Source: Rhizobiales bacterium CCH10-E5 (GTDB taxonomy: Bacteria > Pseudomonadota > Alphaproteobacteria > Rhizobiales > Beijerinckiaceae). From it: DNA of 22,936 nucleotides. Positions 14,821-22,378 of this stretch are shown here, in pieces. Position 1 is the first letter of the stretch. The number at the start of each line of letters is the position of its first letter. Below the pieces are notes generated by a model. It did no database searches. It saw nothing but the letters and a program-made list of their open reading frames with translations, and had not been told where the DNA came from. The position numbers and the translations under genes are program-made. The DNA lies in NCBI GenBank assembly GCA_001556125.1, contig LSIG01000142.1, positions 1 through 22,936 on the forward strand, written 5' to 3'.

Positions 14821-15918
14821 ATGACCCTGCCGACCCAGTCGAGAACGCCTTTAAATTCCTCTTCTACGCTCGACGCCCTGCCCATCTGGCCCGGCGTTCT
14901 GCTCTGCGTCGGTGTGTCGGCGGTCGCGCTGGGAATCGAACATGTCGAGGCGGGTTATTTCGGCCGGGTATGGTTGGAGGCGCTCGTCATGGCGATCCTG
15001 ATCGGCACAGTGATCCGGTCGCTGTGGACGCCAGGCAGCGGCTGGCGGCCCGGCATTTCCTTCTCGGCCAAGACCCTGCTGGAGATCGCGGTGGTGTTGC
15101 TGGGCGCCTCGCTGAGCGCGGCGACGATCGCCGCGGCTGGAGCTGGCCTGCTGATCGGAATCGCGGTCGTCGTATTCGTCGCAATCGGGCTGAGCTATGC
15201 CATCGGCCGCCTGCTCGGTCTGCCACAGCGCATGGCGATCCTCGTCGCCTGCGGCAACTCGATCTGCGGTAACTCGGCCATTGCGGCGGTCGCGCCCGTC
15301 ATCGGCGCTGATGGAGACGACGTCGCAGCCTCGATCGCCTTCACGGCGGTTCTCGGAGTCGTCGTGGTCCTCGGCCTGCCTCTCCTGATCCCGGCGCTCG
15401 GCCTGAGCGTTCACCAATTCGGCGTGCTCTCGGGATTGACGGTCTATGCTGTCCCCCAGGTCATCGCGGCCACGGCTCCGGCGGGTGCAGCCGCGATCCA
15501 GGTCGGCACACTCGTCAAGCTCGTGCGCGTCCTGATGCTCGGCCCGGTCGTGCTGGTCCTGTCGATGCTGTCTGGACGCCTGCGCGAAGAGACCGACAAA
15601 CCTGCGCCGCATGTGACCGCCGGCGATCGCCCGGCGCCCAAGCGGATCGCCGTCCACCATCTCGTGCCCTGGTTCATCGTTGGCTTCCTCGTGATGGCGG
15701 CGTTTCGCTCGGCCGGCCTCATCCCGACCGCCCTTCTTTCGCCGCTGGCGACGGTTGCGAACCTGCTCACGATCGTGTCGATGGCTGCGCTTGGCCTCGG
15801 CGTCGACATCCGCTCGGTGGCCAGGGCCGGCCCTCGGGTCACGGGCGCGGTCGTCCTCTCGTTGCTCGCGCTCGCCGCCATCTCGTTCGGCCTCATTCAT
15901 CTCATCGGCGTGGCGTGA
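14821..15918 (+). CDS. yeiH: YeiH-family (UPF0324) putative sulfate/sulfite exporter
   Basis: Integral membrane protein of 365 residues with about ten hydrophobic segments. Family marks are GRVWLEALVMAILIGTVIRSLW, KTLLEIAVVLLGASLS, the signature CGNSICGNSAIAAVAPVIGADGDDVAASIAFTAVLG and the C-terminal MAALGLGVDIRSVARAGPR. The family is annotated as putative sulfate exporter; a role in sulfite stress is implied by linkage to YeiE-type regulators. Here it would expel sulfite or its product, complementing periplasmic oxidation. The start is ambiguous: 14821 (GGA 7 bp upstream) or 14809. An extension to 14668 crosses the small membrane protein gene. Expression probably comes from the ECF promoter at 14457. 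Confidence 0.88.
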   Translation: MTLPTQSRTPLNSSSTLDALPIWPGVLLCVGVSAVALGIEHVEAGYFGRVWLEALVMAILIGTVIRSLWTPGSGWRPGISFSAKTLLEIAVVLLGASLSAATIAAAGAGLLIGIAVVVFVAIGLSYAIGRLLGLPQRMAILVACGNSICGNSAIAAVAPVIGADGDDVAASIAFTAVLGVVVVLGLPLLIPALGLSVHQFGVLSGLTVYAVPQVIAATAPAGAAAIQVGTLVKLVRVLMLGPVVLVLSMLSGRLREETDKPAPHVTAGDRPAPKRIAVHHLVPWFIVGFLVMAAFRSAGLIPTALLSPLATVANLLTIVSMAALGLGVDIRSVARAGPRVTGAVVLSLLALAAISFGLIHLIGVA

Positions 15919-15952
15919 GCCGGCGCCTCCGGAAAAACGAAAGGATCAACCC

Positions 15953-16723
15953 ATGACCCATCTCAGCCGTCGCGATATCGGGATCCTCGGCGCCGGACTT
16001 GCCGCCTCGCTTGCTACGCCGGCAAGCGCCGCCGAGCCTCTACGCGTCTACGGCCCCGGCGGGCCGATGCCGGCGATGAAGGAGGCTGCCGCCACCTTCG
16101 GCAAGGCGCAAGGCATCGAAGTACAGGTCGAAGCCGGTCCGCTTCCGGCCTGGAAGGACAAGGCGACCAAGGACGCCGACATGATCTTCAGCGGCTCCGA
16201 GGTGATGATGTCGGACTTCATCGAAGCGATGCCCGGCATTGATCCCTCAACCGTGCAGCCGCTCTACCTGCGCGCCTCCGCAATCCTGGTCCGGCCGGGC
16301 AACCCAAAAAAGGTCGGCGGCGTGAAGACCCTGCTCGAGCCCGGCCACAGCATCCTAGTCGTCAACGGCGCTGGCCAGCAGGGCCTGTGGGAGGACGTAG
16401 CTGGCCGGCTCGGCCGCATCGCTGACGTCAAAGCCTTTCGCTCCAACATTGGGAAGGTCGCCAAGAACAGCGCCGACGCCCGGAAGGCGTGGGTCGAGGA
16501 CAGTTCGCTCGACGCCTGGCTGATCTGGACGATCTGGCAGGTCGCCAACCCAACACTCGCGGACGTCGTCGAGGTCGAGCCGGACCTTCGGATCTATCGT
16601 GACACGGGCATAGCCCTGACGAAGCGTGGGCAAATGCGACCGGAAGCCAAGGGCTTTGTGGAGTTTCTCGCCTCGGCTGAAGGCCAGCGCATCTTCGCCA
16701 AATGGGGGTGGATGCGCGCTTAG
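15953..16723 (+). CDS. AcfC-like periplasmic substrate-binding protein, Tat-exported
   Basis: 256 residues. A twin-arginine signal (SRRDIGILGAGLAASLATPASA) precedes a ModA/sulfate-binding-like fold: LRVYGPGGPMPAMKEAAATFGK, DADMIFSGSEVMMSDF, ILVRPGNPKKV, NGAGQQGLWEDVAGR and AWLIWTIWQVANP. This pattern is that of the AcfC (accessory colonization factor C) group, related to sulfate- and molybdate-binding proteins; no ABC permease or ATPase accompanies it. It starts 34 bp after the YeiH-family stop with AAAGGA upstream. It may bind sulfite, sulfate or another oxyanion in the periplasm, acting as a scavenger or sensor. Ligand not predictable. Confidence 0.8.
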   Translation: MTHLSRRDIGILGAGLAASLATPASAAEPLRVYGPGGPMPAMKEAAATFGKAQGIEVQVEAGPLPAWKDKATKDADMIFSGSEVMMSDFIEAMPGIDPSTVQPLYLRASAILVRPGNPKKVGGVKTLLEPGHSILVVNGAGQQGLWEDVAGRLGRIADVKAFRSNIGKVAKNSADARKAWVEDSSLDAWLIWTIWQVANPTLADVVEVEPDLRIYRDTGIALTKRGQMRPEAKGFVEFLASAEGQRIFAKWGWMRA

Positions 16724-16759
16724 CTCCAGCCTGTGTGGCTCGACTCCAGGCTTTAGGAG
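16724..16759 (+). terminator. Weak terminator-like stem after the AcfC-like gene
   Basis: AGCCTG (16728-16733) and CAGGCT (16747-16752) pair around a 13-nt loop, with CTCC/GGAG flanks extending the stem. There is no T-run, so termination is uncertain. Confidence 0.3.
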
Positions 16760-16962
16760 ACCGCCCTGAAGCAGACCTTCTAAGCGTCAGCTAAGGGCCA
16801 AAGATGCCCCTATCGACGGTCGACGGTCGATGCGAGGCATTTCGCCTGCGGCGCCGTGGCCGGTAGCCCGATGGAGAAAGAAGTTCGGAACCCAGTGTAG
16901 GGAACCCCCGGGGAATGGGCAGGTGAAGCCGTCCCGGGCTCTCGAGCCGGAACGGATTTCCG
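16760..16962. other. Intergenic junction between the sulfite module and the accessory genes
   Basis: No gene is supported. A 7-bp unit TCGACGG is tandemly repeated at 16813-16826 and followed by TCGA. The second half is GC-rich (AACCCCCGGGGAATGGGCAGG and neighbours) and looks like the structured leaders before later genes in the region. No tRNA, integrase site or recognisable attachment site is seen. Confidence 0.45.
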
Positions 16963-17418
16963 ATGACGACGATCAATGATGGCGCCTCGCGGGCCGAGGA
17001 TGAGGCGCGCCCGACGGCTGGCGATCTCGCGCGCTATGAGCGGGCTTATCGGCTCAGCACCGAGCATGCCCGGATGTTCCCGATGTGGCAGGCGGCGCTG
17101 GCCCACGCGCTGCTGCTCGAACATGATGGAGACGCTGTCCATGCGGACCAGGGCAACCTGAACGGCCGACAGCTGGCGGAGGGCGCGCGCGCGACGGCGC
17201 GGAGCTTCGCGCTGCTGATCGCCGAGGCGCCGGCGCGCAACGAGCAGGAACTCGAGCAGAAGATCCAGATCTACGAGACGATGAACTTCCTGCCGGGCGA
17301 GATGGAACGTTCGCGCACGGCTTACATGGTGGAGATCGCCATGCACGCCGACGCGAGCGCGCTCGGCATCAAGCTGCGCAAGGAGCCGGTCGCGACTGGC
17401 TCCGGCGGCGTGCAGTAG
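16963..17418 (+). CDS. Hypothetical protein, mostly helical
   Basis: 151 residues with no signal peptide or membrane segment. The sequence is predicted to be mostly helical, with a central stretch FALLIAEAPARNEQELEQKIQIYE and a C-terminal SRTAYMVEIAMHADASALGI. The hydrophobic-PA-x6-E-x2-K pattern recurs in the gene at 19985, hinting at a shared small domain. It is followed after 10 bp by the ExoI-like gene, whose ribosome-binding site AGGAG overlaps its stop codon, so the two are translated together. I do not recognise a function. Confidence 0.7.
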   Translation: MTTINDGASRAEDEARPTAGDLARYERAYRLSTEHARMFPMWQAALAHALLLEHDGDAVHADQGNLNGRQLAEGARATARSFALLIAEAPARNEQELEQKIQIYETMNFLPGEMERSRTAYMVEIAMHADASALGIKLRKEPVATGSGGVQ

Positions 17419-17428
17419 GAGCACGCCG

Positions 17429-18835
17429 ATGCCCTTCATCGTGTACGATCTCGAGACGAGCGGTCTCGATCCGGCCTGGAACGTGCCGCTCCAGGCCGCC
17501 CTCATTCACGTCGATGACGAGCTGCGCCCGCTCAGCGAGCTCTCGTTGAGGTGTCGTCTGCCGGCTTACATCGTGCCGTCGCCGGGCGCCTTGCTGACCA
17601 CGGGTATTCGCCCGGACCAGTTGGATCAGGCGCCGATGTCGAGCCTCGAGCTGCTCGGCCAGATCGGCCGGGCGCTGCGGGCGTGGGCGCCTGCGACGAT
17701 TCTGGGCCACAATGTGCTGCGCTACGACGAGGAGGTCCTCCGCCACAACTTCCTCACCCATCTGTTGCCGCCCTATGCCACGCAGTCCACCGGGCTGAAG
17801 CGGGCCGATACCCTTGTCATGCTTCGCGCGTCGATCCTGATCGAGCCGGGCGCGATCACGGTTCCCGTCGACGGCAACGGCAAGCGCTCGCTTAAGCTCG
17901 GCGCGGTTTGCCGCGCCAATGGGATCGCCCTCACTGAGGACGAGGCGCATGATGCGCTGTTCGATGCCCGCGCCACGTTGGCGCTGTTTCGGCTGCTGCG
18001 CGAGCGCGCCCCGCGCAGCGTCGAGCTGATGCTTGCCAACGCGCACAAGTCGGGACCGATCCGTCTCCTCTCCCGCGGTGACCTCATCTGCCTCGGCGGC
18101 CAGTCGGCACTGGTGCCCGCGGTCGGTGTCATGGCCAACCCCAATAACGCGACGTCCTGGGCCGCGCTCGATCTTTCGATCGACCCTGCAAGTTATCTCG
18201 ACGGCTCCGCCGAGGACGTCGCCGGCCTGCTGACGCGGTCGGGCGCAAGGCCGGTGCGGATGGTCAAGACGAATGCCCAGCCGATCGTGCTGGCCTGGGA
18301 GGATGCCCAGCACGCCTTGCCGGCCGATCGGCTCGATGACGCGGTCTACAACGACCGCGCTCGCCAGGTGCGTCGGCATCCGACCTTCCAGCGCCATCTC
18401 ACCGAGGCGCTGAAGAACCGCTTCGCCGATCGGGAGCCATTGCCATATCCGGAGGCGACGCTCTATTCCGGGGGCTTCCTCTCGGATGCCGACATGCGCA
18501 TCTGCGCGCGCTGGCATGAGCTGCCCTGGGATCAGCGTGGCGCCCTGGTCAAGCACCTAGGCGACGTCCGGCTCCAGGCCTTCGCCAACAGGCAAATGTT
18601 CCTGGAGGCGCCTGAGTGCCTCGCGCCGGAAGCCTGGCGCAAGGGCCGCGACTGGCTGCGCGAGCGCCTGACGACGGAGACGGACGTTCCTTGGCTAACC
18701 TTGCCTAAGGCGATCAGGGAGGTGGCGGAACTGCGTTCCTCGCTCGATGCGCAGGATGCGGATCGCCATGCCCATCTCGATGCGATCGAGCGCTGGCTGC
18801 GCGAGCGCAGCGACCGCCAGCAGATGGCGGCGTGA
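17429..18835 (+). CDS. Exodeoxyribonuclease I-like (SbcB family) 3'-5' exonuclease
   Basis: 468 residues. The DEDDh nuclease residues are all present: D7 and E9 (YDLETSGLD), D100 (GHNVLRYDEEVLR), H174 and D179 (HDALFDAR), with the same 5-residue H-to-D spacing as E. coli ExoI. A SH3-like/C-terminal ExoI region follows (about 200-460; LYSGGFLSDADMRICARWHELPW). E. coli ExoI degrades single-stranded DNA from 3' ends and trims recombination intermediates; the same activity is expected here. An ExoI encoded among unknown genes and an AAA+ ATPase suggests a mobile-element maintenance or defence setting. The start is set by AGGAG 7 bp upstream. A hairpin terminator follows. Confidence 0.9.
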   Translation: MPFIVYDLETSGLDPAWNVPLQAALIHVDDELRPLSELSLRCRLPAYIVPSPGALLTTGIRPDQLDQAPMSSLELLGQIGRALRAWAPATILGHNVLRYDEEVLRHNFLTHLLPPYATQSTGLKRADTLVMLRASILIEPGAITVPVDGNGKRSLKLGAVCRANGIALTEDEAHDALFDARATLALFRLLRERAPRSVELMLANAHKSGPIRLLSRGDLICLGGQSALVPAVGVMANPNNATSWAALDLSIDPASYLDGSAEDVAGLLTRSGARPVRMVKTNAQPIVLAWEDAQHALPADRLDDAVYNDRARQVRRHPTFQRHLTEALKNRFADREPLPYPEATLYSGGFLSDADMRICARWHELPWDQRGALVKHLGDVRLQAFANRQMFLEAPECLAPEAWRKGRDWLRERLTTETDVPWLTLPKAIREVAELRSSLDAQDADRHAHLDAIERWLRERSDRQQMAA

Positions 18836-18845
18836 AGGGTAAGAG

Positions 18846-18868
18846 GCCGGCGCCCGAAGCGCCGGCCA
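18846..18868 (+). terminator. Hairpin terminator after the exonuclease gene
   Basis: Perfect 9-bp arms GGCCGGCGC and GCGCCGGCC around the loop CCGAA, 10 bp after the stop. The T-tract is short (ATTCC), so efficiency is uncertain. Confidence 0.6.
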
Positions 18869-18932
18869 TTCCGGAAGGAAGCGGAGAGGCGCTGCCACGA
18901 GGCAGTAACCCCCAAAAACTTCTGGATCCGAC

Positions 18933-19871
18933 ATGAAGACCACCATCCCGACCACCTCGCTTGAGGACATCGACCTCGAAGCGACGATCCGCCCCGTCAC
19001 CGACGATCTCGACGGGATCGCGCGCAGGCTTCCCCTCTCCGGCGATCGCGACACGGCTTATGCCGCCTTCGCCGGCGAGCGCTTCCTCGTCAGCGCCACG
19101 GCCGGCCGTGCGCTCGGCTTCGCGGAAGAGACCGAGCGCTTCCTCGCGCTGGCCGCGACCTCGCCCCAACCGCAGGTCGCCGCCTGCCTCGACATGCTGA
19201 CGGCGCTGACGCTCCTCAACTCGGCCAGCGTCATCGCGCTGGCGATCATGCCGCCGCGAACCGGTGAGGATGTGTTGGCGCGCGCGTTCATCGCCGACAG
19301 CGTCGACTCCAAGCTCCGCCTGACCGGCGATCCCGCCATGGTCGAGGCTGCGGCGCTCGCCTTCGAGATCGGCCCCTTGCCGATCACCATCGGCGAGCGC
19401 CAGCGCAGGACCTTCGTGCTGGCGAGCGCTGTCCCGTCCTCGGTGAGGAACGCGCGGCCGGGCGAGCCCGCCATGCTCGCTCTCGAGCAGGGTCTGAGCC
19501 TGACCGCCTTCATGCGGGATCTGCCGCGGGTCGCGGCGCTGGTCGAGCGAGCCGCGCTCCAGCTCGATGATGTGGAACGCCACGCACGTGAGATCGCCGA
19601 CGGCGATATCGGGCCTGAGGCCCTGGAGCGGCTCGAACGAGCCCGGCACGGGGCCGCCCTGCTGGCGACCTGCGACCTCGCACGCGCTTGCCTCTACGCC
19701 GACCTCGTCGATGACGGGGCCGCGGCCAAGGATCGTGCGCGGGCTCTCGCCTCGCGCCTCCCCGAGCCGAGGCTGCGCAGCATCGTCGCCTTCGCGGCGA
19801 TGACGGGCGCGGTCATCGGCGAGCTCGGCAGGACGGCTCGCACGATCTCAGCGGCCCTGCGCGCCCGCTGA
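18933..19871 (+). CDS. Hypothetical protein of unknown function
   Basis: 312 residues, no signal peptide. Two mildly hydrophobic helical stretches occur (about 85-106 and 286-300), but they are Ala-rich and look like packed helices rather than membrane spans. No catalytic motif is recognised. The ATG at 18933 has a 93-bp leader after the preceding terminator, containing a small hairpin CTGCC-ACGA-GGCAG (18893-18906). A terminator follows the stop, so it is probably its own transcription unit. Coding character is supported by length and by strong GC bias at third positions. Confidence 0.75.
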   Translation: MKTTIPTTSLEDIDLEATIRPVTDDLDGIARRLPLSGDRDTAYAAFAGERFLVSATAGRALGFAEETERFLALAATSPQPQVAACLDMLTALTLLNSASVIALAIMPPRTGEDVLARAFIADSVDSKLRLTGDPAMVEAAALAFEIGPLPITIGERQRRTFVLASAVPSSVRNARPGEPAMLALEQGLSLTAFMRDLPRVAALVERAALQLDDVERHAREIADGDIGPEALERLERARHGAALLATCDLARACLYADLVDDGAAAKDRARALASRLPEPRLRSIVAFAAMTGAVIGELGRTARTISAALRAR

Positions 19872-19893
19872 AGTCCAAGAGCCTGCAGGAGAA

Positions 19894-19921
19894 GAAGGGG
19901 CGTCCCCGCGGGCGCCCCTTC
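19894..19921 (+). terminator. Hairpin terminator after the 312-residue protein gene
   Basis: Arms GAAGGGGCG and CGCCCCTTC are perfect over 9 bp, and the inner CCC/GGG extends the stem past a single bulged T. It lies 22 bp after the stop. No long T-run follows. Confidence 0.6.
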
Positions 19922-19984
19922 GTGATTCCAGAGAGGGGGGAAGGGATGCAGTCGAGATGGCTGTCACCCACGGAAAAACACATC

Positions 19985-20977
19985 ATGTCCAAGAATGACG
20001 ATCAGGGCAGGCTGCCGCCGCCCCAGAACACCACCCTCGCGCTTCGCGAGGGGGAGAGCTTCCCCGACCCGATCGAGGCGCTGACCTCGGGCCTCGGCGA
20101 TGACCCGGCGCTCGGCGACCTCATCGCCTTCCGGCAGAGCCGGCCCGACCTCAAGGAGGCGGCGCGGATGTCGCGGCAGTTCAACAACGAGGCGCATCGC
20201 GTCGCCTATGCCGTCGATCGGCACCCGCAGGCGAGCACGGTCGCAGCCGGTCTCGGACTCGCAGCGCTCCTCTTCGACAGCCTGGTCTGCGTCTGGCCGG
20301 CCGACAGCCTGGACGAGGTCGATGCAAAGCTCGCCCTCGCGCACGCGCGGGGGCCGTTCGGCACCGACCAGGAGGCAGACTACATTGCGGCGCTCGAGCC
20401 CGCGACGGCGCGTCGGATCCGTGTGATGCGGGCCGCGTTCCATGTCGGCGAACTGACCGTTCCGCCGGCGCCGCCCGCGCCCTCGCTCGACGACCGCAAA
20501 CTCGCGGCCTGGCCGCGCCTACGCTACGATCTGCGCGACCTCCTGCCGCTGCGCGGCGGTCAACCGGTTCTCACCATCGCACCGGAGAGCTGGATCGCAT
20601 TCGCGCGCAGCGGTCCCGACTTCGGCGGCTTGCGAGACCGGATCGTCCGGATGCTGGCGACCGCTGAGCGGCTGTTCGACCTCGCCCGTGCCAATGAGGA
20701 CGGCAAGAGCCGCGAACTGCGGCTCGCCGCCGAGGGTGCCCAGATCCTGGCCTATCTCACCGCGTGCCAGGCCATGGTCTGGCCGGCGCGCTCGAAGGCC
20801 GACCTTGATGTGAAGCGTGACGTCGCGCGGATCATCAACGATCGCGCTTGCCGCCCCGATCCCCTGCACCAGCAGGCGGCCGTGCGGCACATCGTCGACG
20901 AGGCGATCTGGGTTCACCGTCGGCTTGGACTGAGCGAGCCCGCGCTGTTCACACCCGACTGGATCGAGATCGTCTGA
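19985..20977 (+). CDS. Hypothetical protein of unknown function
   Basis: 330 residues from the ATG at 19985; an ATG at 19946 with a very strong purine-rich site (AGGGGGGAAGGG) would add 13 residues of unlike codon use. The protein is soluble and mostly helical, with a hydrophobic helix (about 85-100) leading into CVWPADSLDEVDAKLALA. This repeats the PA-x4-E-x3-K pattern of the protein at 16963. A Pro-rich linker (PPAPPAPSLDD, about 160-170) divides it into two halves. It sits between two terminators, so it is likely monocistronic. No function recognised. Confidence 0.72.
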   Translation: MSKNDDQGRLPPPQNTTLALREGESFPDPIEALTSGLGDDPALGDLIAFRQSRPDLKEAARMSRQFNNEAHRVAYAVDRHPQASTVAAGLGLAALLFDSLVCVWPADSLDEVDAKLALAHARGPFGTDQEADYIAALEPATARRIRVMRAAFHVGELTVPPAPPAPSLDDRKLAAWPRLRYDLRDLLPLRGGQPVLTIAPESWIAFARSGPDFGGLRDRIVRMLATAERLFDLARANEDGKSRELRLAAEGAQILAYLTACQAMVWPARSKADLDVKRDVARIINDRACRPDPLHQQAAVRHIVDEAIWVHRRLGLSEPALFTPDWIEIV

Positions 20978-21013
20978 CCGCTGCGCGTCATCGACATCGA
21001 TCAGGCCAGTGCG

Positions 21014-21039
21014 AGGCGGCGCCACCCGGCGCCGCCTTT
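21014..21039 (+). terminator. Intrinsic terminator after the 330-residue protein gene
   Basis: Stem AGGCGGCGCC / GGCGCCGCCT (10 bp) with the 4-nt loop ACCC, followed by TTTC; 37 bp after the stop. The best-formed terminator of this region. Confidence 0.7.
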
Positions 21040-21120
21040 CATCTTGGGACGGGCGTGGGCGGAAGGCCGGGATGGCCGACCCCGCGGAAGGCAGAATGTC
21101 TCGCGGAACCGCGGAACGCG

Positions 21121-22329
21121 ATGATGACCCAATCCGCCGACGATGAACGGGCTGGAACCGCTCAAGACCATGCCCACGCCGCAGCTTCGCCGGACGACCC
21201 GGCCCAGCTGCGCGCCGATCGACTCCTCACAAGGCCTGGCTCGGCTGACCGCATCGGCGGCGTCGAACTCGGCGATGACCCGTGCGGTGTCACCTTAGAC
21301 GCCATCTGGAGGCGCCATAGCGCGCAGATCTTCGATCCCGGCGACGTCTACGAGCAAATGCGGCTCCTTGCAGCCGGAGACGATGACGAAACCGCGCATC
21401 TGTCCAGCGAGGACACGACACGTTTTGAGAAGCTGCGCTGGCTCTCCAGGCAGAGCGCGAGGAAGCCGGTGCTCTTCGGCACCGTCCCGATGCGCGAGCA
21501 GCTGAGCGAGCTGACAGCCCGCTGTCCCGGCTTCGTCGCCGTGACCGCCCTCGTCGATCGGGCGGTCGCCTTGTCGATCATGACCGGCACGCCGCTGAGC
21601 CTGCCGCCTCTGCTGCTTGCCGGTCCACCAGGCATCGGCAAGACGCACTTCGCGAAATCGCTCGCAGCGGTGCTCGGCGTCCCCACGCACGCGTGGTCCT
21701 GCGCCACCAACTCCGACGCCATGCAGCTGATCACCGGTCACCCGACGTCCTGGCGCGGCGCAAGGATGGGCCTGCTGACCGAGGCGATCGTCACCTCAGG
21801 CTCGGCGAACCCGGTCGTGCTGCTCGACGAGATCGACAAGTTCGTGACGCATCGCGACGAGCAGCCCTACAACATCCTGCTGAACGTGCTCGAGAGCGAG
21901 AATGCCGAGGCCCTGCTCGACGAGTACCTGCGGGTCCGGTTCGACGTTTCGCGCGCCTGCATCGTTGCGACCGCAAACGACGTCTCCGTGCTGCCGGACT
22001 TCATCCGGGATCGGTTCCTGATCGTTCGGATCGTCTCGCCGACGGGCGCCGACCTGCTCGCGCTCACGCGGCAGATCGCAGCCAAGATCATCACGCCGCT
22101 CGGTCTGCCCATGCCGGGCGACACGGTGATGGCGGCGCTTGCCAGACATCATCCACGCCGGATCGCGCGCGTCCTGCGCCTGGCGCTGGGCTTTGCCGCT
22201 GCCCAAGGCCGCGACGCGCTCGTCCCCGCCGACGTGGCGGCGGCTGATGCCCTCGCATCGGCGCAAGCCGCCGGTCCATCGATCGGATTCATCCGCCCGA
22301 GGAAAGAGACAGAAGCAGATCGGGAGTGA
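21121..22329 (+). CDS. AAA+ ATPase, Lon-type module without protease domain
   Basis: 402 residues. A divergent N-terminal part (1-120) precedes the ATPase core: Walker A GPPGIGKTHF (168-177), a segment HPTSWRGARMGLLTEAI (208-223) recalling the Lon pore/substrate loop, Walker B VVLLDEIDK (232-240), sensor 1 IVATAND (N286) and arginine finger RDRF (296-299). A helical lid ends near residue 380. No Ser-Lys protease domain follows, so it should remodel or unfold proteins or complexes, not degrade them itself. The ATG at 21121 follows GGAA; a longer in-frame ORF to 20848 lies in the preceding gene. The partner is unknown; neighbours are ExoI-like and unknown genes. Confidence 0.88.
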   Translation: MMTQSADDERAGTAQDHAHAAASPDDPAQLRADRLLTRPGSADRIGGVELGDDPCGVTLDAIWRRHSAQIFDPGDVYEQMRLLAAGDDDETAHLSSEDTTRFEKLRWLSRQSARKPVLFGTVPMREQLSELTARCPGFVAVTALVDRAVALSIMTGTPLSLPPLLLAGPPGIGKTHFAKSLAAVLGVPTHAWSCATNSDAMQLITGHPTSWRGARMGLLTEAIVTSGSANPVVLLDEIDKFVTHRDEQPYNILLNVLESENAEALLDEYLRVRFDVSRACIVATANDVSVLPDFIRDRFLIVRIVSPTGADLLALTRQIAAKIITPLGLPMPGDTVMAALARHHPRRIARVLRLALGFAAAQGRDALVPADVAAADALASAQAAGPSIGFIRPRKETEADRE

Positions 22330-22378
22330 GGTGAGATCGGGAATGCCCCCGGGAAGCCCCAGACGGATGGATCAGATC

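Noticed and set aside
14851..15900. 349-codon minus-strand frame opposite the YeiH-family gene
   Set aside because: Composition is extreme (Arg, Asp, Gln, His-rich with no hydrophobic core), as expected for the antisense of a membrane protein.
20848..21120. Upstream in-frame extension of the AAA+ ATPase
   Set aside because: It overlaps the 330-residue protein gene and the intrinsic terminator, and its residues look like shadow; the ATG at 21121 is the sensible start.
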